DNA from: HK1 sp965202875
GTDB taxonomy: Bacteria > Pseudomonadota > Gammaproteobacteria > HK1
NCBI GenBank assembly: GCA_965202875.1
Contig: OZ241870.1
Span: 1,984,001-2,048,000 of the forward strand
Reading direction: 5' to 3'
Length of the DNA stretch: 64,000 bases
Position numbers and translations under genes: made by a program. Of this stretch, positions 58,412 to 64,000 are shown in pieces. Below the pieces are notes generated by a model. The model worked only from the letters and a program-made list of their open reading frames with translations. It searched no databases and was not told the origin of the DNA. Within the stretch, counting starts at the first letter, position 1; every line of letters begins with the position of its first letter.

Positions 58412-59587
58412 TCAGCCGCGCTCCACGCACATCGCGATGCCCATCCCGCCGCCGATGCAGAGCGTCGCGAGCCCCTTCTTCGCGTCGCGGCGGCGCATCT
58501 CGTAGAGCAGCGTCGTCAGCACCCGCGCGCCGGAGGCGCCCACCGGATGCCCCAGCGCGATCGCCCCGCCGTTCACGTTGACCTTGGCGGTATCCCATCC
58601 AAGGTCCTTGTTCACCGCGCACGCCTGCGCGGCGAACGCCTCGTTGGCCTCGACGAGGTCGAGCTCGTCGACGCTCCATCCCGCCTTGTCGAGTGCGCGG
58701 CGGCTCGCGGGGATCGGTCCGGTCCCCATGATCGCGGGATCGACCCCCGCGGTGGCCCAGGAGACGATCCGGGCCAGCGGCTCGATGCCGCGCTTCCCGG
58801 CGTTCTCGCGGGTCATGAGCACCACCGCCGCGGCGCCGTCGTTGATCCCGGAAGCGTTGCCGGCCGTCACCGTACCCTCCTTCGCGAAGGCGGGCCGGAG
58901 CTTCGCGAGGACTTCGGCGGTGGTGCCGTGCCTGGGGTGCTCGTCGGTGTCGACGACGGCTTCGCCCTTGCGGGTCTTGATGATGACCGGCGCGATCTCC
59001 TCGGCGAGCTTCCCCGCCTTCTGCGCGCTCTCGGCCTTGTTCTGGGAGGCGGCGGCGAACGCATCCTGCTGCTCGCGGGTGATCTGCCACCGCTCGGCGA
59101 CGTTCTCCGCGGTGTTGCCCATGTGGTAGCCGTTGAAGGCGTCGAACAGCCCGTCGCGCAGCATCGTGTCGACGAGCTCGACCGCCCCCAACTTGGCGCC
59201 GTTGCGCATGTGCACGCAATGCGGCGCCTGGCTCATGCTCTCGTGTCCGCCCGCGACCACCACGTCGCTGTCCCCGGTGCGGATCGCCTGGTAGCCCAGT
59301 GCCACGGTGCGCAACCCCGAGCCGCAGAGCTGGTTGACCCCGTAGGCGGTGCGCTCGACCGGGATCCCGGCGTTCACCGCGGCCTGCCGGGCCGGATTCT
59401 GTCCTGCGCCGGCGGCGAGGATCTGGCCCATGACCACCTCGTCGATCTCGTCGGGGGCAACTTCGGCGCGGTGCATGGCCTCCTCGATCGCGACCTGCCC
59501 GAGGTGGTGCGCGGGCACCGTGGAAAGACCTCCGCCGAAGGCGCCGACGGGTGTGCGGGCGGCAGCGGCGATGACGACTTCGTTCAT
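58412..59587 (-). CDS. phaA: Acetyl-CoA C-acetyltransferase (beta-ketothiolase)
   Basis: This 391-residue thiolase begins NEVVIAAAARTPVGAFGGGL. The acyl-accepting Cys is in GVNQLCGSGLRTVAL, the His in NGGAIALGHPVGASGAR and the second Cys in ATLCIGGGMGIAM. It condenses two acetyl-CoA to acetoacetyl-CoA, the first step of PHB synthesis; the phaB gene next to it takes the product. The ATG at 59587 was chosen over an upstream ATG at 59701 because the family begins here. No phaC with a catalytic Cys is in the window. Confidence 0.95.
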   Translation of the reverse strand: MNEVVIAAAARTPVGAFGGGLSTVPAHHLGQVAIEEAMHRAEVAPDEIDEVVMGQILAAGAGQNPARQAAVNAGIPVERTAYGVNQLCGSGLRTVALGYQAIRTGDSDVVVAGGHESMSQAPHCVHMRNGAKLGAVELVDTMLRDGLFDAFNGYHMGNTAENVAERWQITREQQDAFAAASQNKAESAQKAGKLAEEIAPVIIKTRKGEAVVDTDEHPRHGTTAEVLAKLRPAFAKEGTVTAGNASGINDGAAAVVLMTRENAGKRGIEPLARIVSWATAGVDPAIMGTGPIPASRRALDKAGWSVDELDLVEANEAFAAQACAVNKDLGWDTAKVNVNGGAIALGHPVGASGARVLTTLLYEMRRRDAKKGLATLCIGGGMGIAMCVERG

Positions 59588-59805
59588 GGGGGCGCTCCTG
59601 CGAAAACGTGTTTCGGCGTCAATGGGGAAGGAGGGCCATTGTAGGCGAATCGTGCAGCGCAACGAACCCGTTTCGGCGCGGCCTTGATCGACGTCAACCA
59701 CCGATCATCGGGCGCGGTCGCCGGCCGGGCGTCGTCGCGCCGCCGGCCACCACCCGCCTGCCGCCCTCGGCCTGTCGCCCTGCATCGAACGCTCCTGGCG
59801 AGGCG

Positions 59806-60558
59806 TCAGGGCTTCGCGAGCAGTCCGCCGTCCACGATCAGTTCGGTGCCGGTGATCCAGCCCGCCCGGTCGGAGAGCAGGAAGAGGATGGCCTCGGCGA
59901 GGTCGCCGGTCGTGCCGACCCGGCCAAGCGGAACGGCTGCCGCGGTGGCTTGCTCCATGGCAGGGTTCCCGTCCCAGCGCCGCTGCATCGGCGATCGGGT
60001 GGGGCCGGGGACCACGACGTTGGAGCGGATGCCGTCCCCGGCGAACTGGACGGCGATCGACTTCGAGAGGGCAAGGAGTCCCGCCTTCGACGCCTGGTAG
60101 GCATCCTGAGGCCGGTCGTCCCCCCGGTAGCACTGGGTCGATGAGACGTGCACCAGCGCGCCGCCGTGCCGGCGCATGTGCGGCAGCGCGACCCGCGCGG
60201 CAATCATCGCGGCGGTGAGGTTGACGCGCAGCACCTCGTCCCACACTGCCCGGTCGACGGCGGTGAGCGACGTATCGCGCTCGAACCACAGCACGCCCGC
60301 CGCGTTGACGAGGTAGTCGAGCCGCCCGGTCTCCTCGACCGCCCGCGCCGCGAGCGCGGACATCAGGGCTTCGTCGCCCGCGTCACCGTTCGTGAAGGCC
60401 GCGCCGGGGGGCGTCTCGCCGGAGTCCGGCGCCCGCGTATCGACACCGTAGACGCGCGATCCCTCCCCGCAAAGCCGGCTGCTCACCTCCAGGCCCATCC
60501 CCCCGACCGCGCCGGTCACCAGCGCCGTCTTTCCGCCGAAACCCTCGCTGGTGCGCAT
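59806..60558 (-). CDS. Short-chain dehydrogenase/reductase
   Basis: This 250-residue classical SDR has TALVTGAVGGMGLEVSSRLC at residues 11-30, NAAGVLWF, VHVSSTQCYRGDDRPQDAYQ then ASKAG (Ser, Tyr, Lys triad) and the C-terminal GWITGTELIVDGG. The substrate is not clear; its position after the amidase and small membrane protein genes suggests it works on a product of the compound handled by the TRAP transporter. The ATG at 60558 gives a normal length. Confidence 0.88.
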   Translation of the reverse strand: MRTSEGFGGKTALVTGAVGGMGLEVSSRLCGEGSRVYGVDTRAPDSGETPPGAAFTNGDAGDEALMSALAARAVEETGRLDYLVNAAGVLWFERDTSLTAVDRAVWDEVLRVNLTAAMIAARVALPHMRRHGGALVHVSSTQCYRGDDRPQDAYQASKAGLLALSKSIAVQFAGDGIRSNVVVPGPTRSPMQRRWDGNPAMEQATAAAVPLGRVGTTGDLAEAILFLLSDRAGWITGTELIVDGGLLAKP

Positions 60559-60598
60559 CCAACCCCCCGCCGCGCGCCGGGCCGTCCGGAGCGCGGAG

Positions 60599-60763
60599 CT
60601 ACGAACCCCTTTTTCGATTCGACGATACGAAGTCGAACACCACCATCCCCACGCAGAGCACGAGGATCGTCCAGAGGTCCGGCTCGTTCACGAACCAGGC
60701 CACGATGCCCATGAATCCGGTCAGGAGCAGCAGCCAGAGGGCGGCCAGGGCCTTGTCGATCAT
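60599..60763 (-). CDS. 54-residue membrane protein
   Basis: A short frame from ATG 60763 to TAG reads MIDKALAALWLLLLTGFMGI, VAWFVNEPDLWTILVLCVGM, VVFDFVSSNRKRGS. It predicts two membrane helices joined by a short loop (NEPD) with a basic cytoplasmic tail. A GAGG ribosome site lies just upstream. It sits between the amidase and SDR genes in the same direction, 40 bp before the SDR. I do not recognise the family; it may be a small accessory subunit of the TRAP system or of an enzyme. Confidence 0.6.
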   Translation of the reverse strand: MIDKALAALWLLLLTGFMGIVAWFVNEPDLWTILVLCVGMVVFDFVSSNRKRGS

Positions 60764-60925
60764 GATGGCCTCACCTCAAACCGGGCACGGGGCCGGACCG
60801 GCCGGTACGGGATTCCGCAAGGCACCGGCGGACGGTACCCGGTGGGCGGCCACCGGGCGCGGCGGACACGCCGCCTCCACGCGCAACGCCCACCGGCCCT
60901 CGGCAGGACACCGGGCGGACCCCGA

Positions 60926-62263
60926 TCACGGCGTTTCCATCCGCGACGCCAGCCAGCGCGCAGTGCGCAGCAGCCGGGCGTCGTCGTGCCGACGACCCAC
61001 CACCTGCACACCGATGGGCATCCCGTCGGCGCCTGCGAGCAGCGGCAACGTCACCGCCGGGACGCCGAGCAATGTCCACGTCGCGCAGAACGCGGGGTTG
61101 CCGGTCGATTCCAGCCCCAGCGGGGCCTGGCCGGCGGCGGCGGGGGTGATGATCGCGTCGTAACGCTCGAACAGGCGCTCCAGGCCGGCGCCGAGCACCG
61201 CGGCGAGATCCAGCGCACGGTGGTAGTCCACCGCGAGGATCGCCTGTCCTTCCTCGATCATCGCGCGCAGCGCGTCGCTGAGCTGCGCCTTTCCGCGCCC
61301 GTACAGCCCCGCGAAGTTCTTCGCGAGGTCCGCGCACAGCAGGGTACGGTGGCAGCCGAGGGCGCCGTCGAAGGGTTCGGGCAGGGCCACCTCGTCGCAG
61401 TCGTCGCCGAGCCGCCCGGCCAGCTCCTCGAAGCCGGCCCTGGCGTCCTCGTCCACCTGTGCCCACGTCGGCGAGCGCACGAACGCGAAGCGCGGGGTCA
61501 CCGGCGGCTCCGAGGCCGCCGCCGCGCGCAGCCCCGGCGCGGCCCGAGGCGCCGTGTCCGGGTCGCGTTCGTCGTACCCGACGAGGGGCTCGGCGAGCAG
61601 GGCCGCGTCTTCGAGGGTGCGGGCGAACACGCCCATGGTGTCGAGGGAGCGGGAGAGCGCGAGCACCCCGCTGCGGGAGACGAGGCCGAAGGTGGGCTTG
61701 TAGCCGACCACCCCGCAGTACGCGGCCGGCCGGATCACCGAGCCGGCGGTCTGGCTGCCGATCGAGCCGGGGACCATGCCCGTCGCCACCGCCGCCGCGG
61801 AGCCGCTCGACGATCCTCCCGGGGTGCGGCGCGCGTCGTGCGGGTTGGTGGTCGGGCCGGGCGAGTAGAGCGCGAGCTCGGTGGTCACCGTCTTGCCCAT
61901 GACGACTGCGCCCGCCGCCTTGAGCAGGGAGACCGCGCGGGCGTCCGAGCGCGGCTGCCGGCCCGCCATCAGCGGGGTGCCGCACTCCGTCGGCCACTCG
62001 CGGGTGTCGAAGATGTCCTTCACGCCGACCGGCAGGCCGTGCAGCGGCCCCAGGTCCGCACCGCCGCGGCGGTGCTCGTCCGCGGCCCGCGCCTCGCGCA
62101 ACACATGATCGGCGTCGAGGCGGACCCAGGCCCGCACCGCCGGATCGATCTCCTCGATGCGCTCCAGGCAGGAGCGCACCAGCTCTTCGCAGCCGAGCTC
62201 GCCCCCGCGCATCATCGACAGCGCCTCGGCCGCGCCCAGCGCCCAGGGTGGCGACCGGCTCAC
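60926..62263 (-). CDS. Amidase signature family enzyme
   Basis: This 445-residue enzyme has the Ser-cisSer-Lys triad: Lys in LPVGVKDIFDTREWPTECGT, Ser pair in RTPGGSSSGSAAAVATGMVP and nucleophile Ser in GSIGSQTAGSVIRPAAYCGV followed by GYKPTFG. It hydrolyses an amide (GatA-like fold); the absence of gatB/gatC partners argues for a catabolic amidase. It begins with GTG at 62263, overlapping the TRAP permease stop (GTGA), so translation is coupled and the imported compound is probably its substrate. Confidence 0.92.
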   Translation of the reverse strand: MSRSPPWALGAAEALSMMRGGELGCEELVRSCLERIEEIDPAVRAWVRLDADHVLREARAADEHRRGGADLGPLHGLPVGVKDIFDTREWPTECGTPLMAGRQPRSDARAVSLLKAAGAVVMGKTVTTELALYSPGPTTNPHDARRTPGGSSSGSAAAVATGMVPGSIGSQTAGSVIRPAAYCGVVGYKPTFGLVSRSGVLALSRSLDTMGVFARTLEDAALLAEPLVGYDERDPDTAPRAAPGLRAAAASEPPVTPRFAFVRSPTWAQVDEDARAGFEELAGRLGDDCDEVALPEPFDGALGCHRTLLCADLAKNFAGLYGRGKAQLSDALRAMIEEGQAILAVDYHRALDLAAVLGAGLERLFERYDAIITPAAAGQAPLGLESTGNPAFCATWTLLGVPAVTLPLLAGADGMPIGVQVVGRRHDDARLLRTARWLASRMETP

Positions 62264-64000
62264 CGGTAGATCTGCTCGGGCAGCCACAGCGCGATCTGCG
62301 GGAACACGTACAGCAGCACCATGGCGAGGATCACCATCGACAGGAACGGCAGCACCCCCTTGAAGATCTCGATGAGCTGGATGTGGGGAGGCGCGACGCC
62401 CTTGAGATAGTAGGCGGCCATCGCCATCGGGGGGGTCAGGAACGAGGTCTGGAGGTTGAGCGCCACCAGGATGCCGAAGAACAGCGGATCGATCCCGAAG
62501 GGCTCCAGCATCGGCAGGAAGATCGGCACGAAGATGATGATGATCTCGCTCCATTCGAGCGGCCAGCCGAGCAGGAAGATGATGAGCTGGGCCATGATCA
62601 GGAAGGTCAGGGCCGAGAGCCCCAGCCCGAGCACGAAGTCCTGGATGAGCTCGTGCCCGCCGAGATAGGAGAACACCGAGGAGAACGTCCACGAGCCGAC
62701 GAAGAGCCAGCACACCATCGCGGAGGTGCGCACCGTGAGGTAGACGGACTCCTTCAGGCGATCCCAGTGCGTTCCCAGGACGGTGGCGACGATGAGCAGC
62801 ATCGCGAGGAAGCCGGCGTCCAGGCCCTGGAGCGAGGTCTCCTTCCCGAACAGCGGCCCCACCGCCAGCACGTACACCAGCGCAAGGCCGAGCCCTGCCA
62901 CCGCGCCGGCGCCGACGAGGGCGAGGAAGCGCCGCTCCGGCCGGTCCCCGGCGGACCTCGGCACCATCCAGTAGAAGAAGGCGCCCAGGGTGTACACGAG
63001 CAGGACGAGGCCGCAGACGAAGCCGGTCCAGGTCCGGAGCGAGTTCCCGGACCCACCCTCCTCGGCCGCCGCCTGCCCGGCGGCGTCGGGATCGGCGCTC
63101 ATCCACGTGAAGGCGTCGTGGAGGAGCAGCGCGAAGGCGACGGCGCCGCTCACCCCGCAGACCCCCAGCAGGACGCTGCGCACCGGGCCGGGCTCCAGGA
63201 GGGTGGAGAAGAAGCCCGCGACGAGGGGGCGCGCGAAGTGGACGAGCAGAGCGAACGCAACCCCCGCCCCGAGCCACAGACCGCCGGACCAGCCCTTGAC
63301 GTCCGCCGCGAAGCCGAAGAACAGGCCGACGTAGCCCACCACCGCCAAGGTGGCCAGGGCCAGGAAGCCGCCCAGCGCGAGCGACGGCAGCAGCGCCGCG
63401 ACGCCACGCTCCGCGAGCGGTCGGCTCGCCCACGCCGGGGGCTCGGCGTCGCCGCGGAAGATCGCCCCCAGCCGGTAGCACGCGGCCAGGACCAGCCCGC
63501 CGAGCGCGCCCATCGAGGCGGCCTCGGAGGGCGTCGCGAGCCCGAACAGGATCGCGCCGAGCACCGAGAGGATCAGGAACGCGAGGGGAAAGAAGGAGGT
63601 CAGCATCATCGCGGTGACCTGGCCGATCGTCCGATCCCCGATCTCCTCCGCCTTCGGCTTCGGCGCGAGCTTCGGGTTGAGCATCGCCCGCCCGATCACG
63701 TAGAGGATGTAGAGCCCGGCCAGCATGAAGCCCGGGAAGATCGCGCCGGCGTAGAGCCGCACCACCGAGACGTTCGAGGTCGCGGCGTAGACGATGAGCA
63801 TGATGCTCGGGGGGATCAGGATGCCGAGGCATCCGCCCGCACAGATCACCCCGGCGGAGAAGCTGGTGTCGTAACGGGCCTTGAGCATCGCGGGAAACGC
63901 GAGCAGGCCCATCAGGGTCACCACCGCGCCGATGATGCCGGTGGCGGTGGCGAACAGCGCGCAGGTCGCGAGCGCCGCGATGGCCATCGAGCCCGGCATC
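62260..64000 (-). CDS. TRAP transporter large membrane subunit, DctM type (partial)
   Basis: This reading frame runs off the right window edge, so the N-terminus is missing. The visible 580 residues are strongly hydrophobic with family marks: TGIIGAVVTLMGLLAFPAML, ICAGGCLGILIPPSIMLIVY near the start and QTSFLTPPMAMAAYYLKGVA near the end. DctM uses the sodium gradient to import organic acids or related solutes captured by a periplasmic DctP protein. The middle third (about residues 190-360) is an extra hydrophobic insert not present in short DctM proteins (about 430 aa), as in the longer TRAP subclass. The stop overlaps the amidase start. Confidence 0.9.
   Translation of the reverse strand, partial: MPGSMAIAALATCALFATATGIIGAVVTLMGLLAFPAMLKARYDTSFSAGVICAGGCLGILIPPSIMLIVYAATSNVSVVRLYAGAIFPGFMLAGLYILYVIGRAMLNPKLAPKPKAEEIGDRTIGQVTAMMLTSFFPLAFLILSVLGAILFGLATPSEAASMGALGGLVLAACYRLGAIFRGDAEPPAWASRPLAERGVAALLPSLALGGFLALATLAVVGYVGLFFGFAADVKGWSGGLWLGAGVAFALLVHFARPLVAGFFSTLLEPGPVRSVLLGVCGVSGAVAFALLLHDAFTWMSADPDAAGQAAAEEGGSGNSLRTWTGFVCGLVLLVYTLGAFFYWMVPRSAGDRPERRFLALVGAGAVAGLGLALVYVLAVGPLFGKETSLQGLDAGFLAMLLIVATVLGTHWDRLKESVYLTVRTSAMVCWLFVGSWTFSSVFSYLGGHELIQDFVLGLGLSALTFLIMAQLIIFLLGWPLEWSEIIIIFVPIFLPMLEPFGIDPLFFGILVALNLQTSFLTPPMAMAAYYLKGVAPPHIQLIEIFKGVLPFLSMVILAMVLLYVFPQIALWLPEQIYR

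Noticed and set aside
60926..63832. 968-codon frame joining TRAP and amidase regions
   Set aside because: Only its last part is the amidase; the upstream part is an off-frame reading of the DctM gene. The GTGA overlap at 62260-62263 gives a natural amidase start.
1..64000. tRNA, rRNA, riboswitch or replication origin
   Set aside because: No cloverleaf with a typical T-loop, no rRNA sequence, no DnaA-box cluster and no recognisable riboswitch core was seen by eye; a dedicated covariance search was not possible.

Overview
The window is GC-rich chromosomal DNA from a proteobacterium, most likely a gammaproteobacterium. Three observations support this. The minus-strand block rpoZ, spoT, ridA, recG, ubiA (about 18-27 kb) is a gamma-type gene order. 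A zinc operon carries a palindrome matching the gammaproteobacterial Zur box. NrdR and polyhydroxyalkanoate (PHA) genes are also present. Because of the high GC, most long antisense ORFs are codon-bias shadows and are left out. I saw no tRNA, rRNA or CRISPR array.

Left part (1-14.7 kb): the end of an ISAs1-type insertion sequence interrupts a decayed roadblock/LC7 gene. A Dpp/Opp/Nik-type ABC transporter follows (binding protein, two permeases, fused double ATPase), divergent from larC-larE-larB for the nickel-pincer nucleotide cofactor. Next come a PhaB-like reductase, a DUF6489-type small protein, a NYN/LOTUS-type protein and a PHA-synthase-like protein that lacks the catalytic cysteine.

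Middle (14.7-36.7 kb): an SLC13-type transporter with RCK_C domains, a SufS-like class V aminotransferase, then the ubiA/recG/ridA/spoT/rpoZ block with an S8 subtilase autotransporter-like gene inserted. A catabolic cluster follows: an M24 creatinase/ectoine-hydrolase-like enzyme with its metal ligands replaced, a complete polar amino-acid ABC transporter, and divergently an Asp/Glu-racemase/EutA-like protein, a PHP-type hydrolase (frameshifted) and both subunits of aconitase X. Together these look like uptake and breakdown of an unidentified small nitrogenous compound.

Accessory island (36.7-47.6 kb): a junkyard of addiction and defence genes. It holds a HigB-like toxin start cut by an ISAs1 left end, a MerR remnant, a 24-C homopolymer, an HTH/nucleotidyltransferase pair, a RHH antitoxin with a toxin stub, VapBC, a HicB remnant, and a type II-like restriction-modification operon whose methylase (1.55 kb) and neighbouring HTH gene (263 bp) are each present twice in direct orientation, one methylase copy decayed. 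An acyl-CoA dehydrogenase, a ParE-like stub and a helicase truncated by hairpin repeats close it.

Right part (47.6-64 kb): a Zur-box-controlled ZrgA-like zinc operon; a cyclopropane-fatty-acid synthase followed by a geranylgeranyl-reductase-like flavoprotein; nrdR; a large MscS channel; phaA-phaB; and an operon of SDR, a 54-aa membrane protein, an amidase and a TRAP DctM subunit that runs off the window end.
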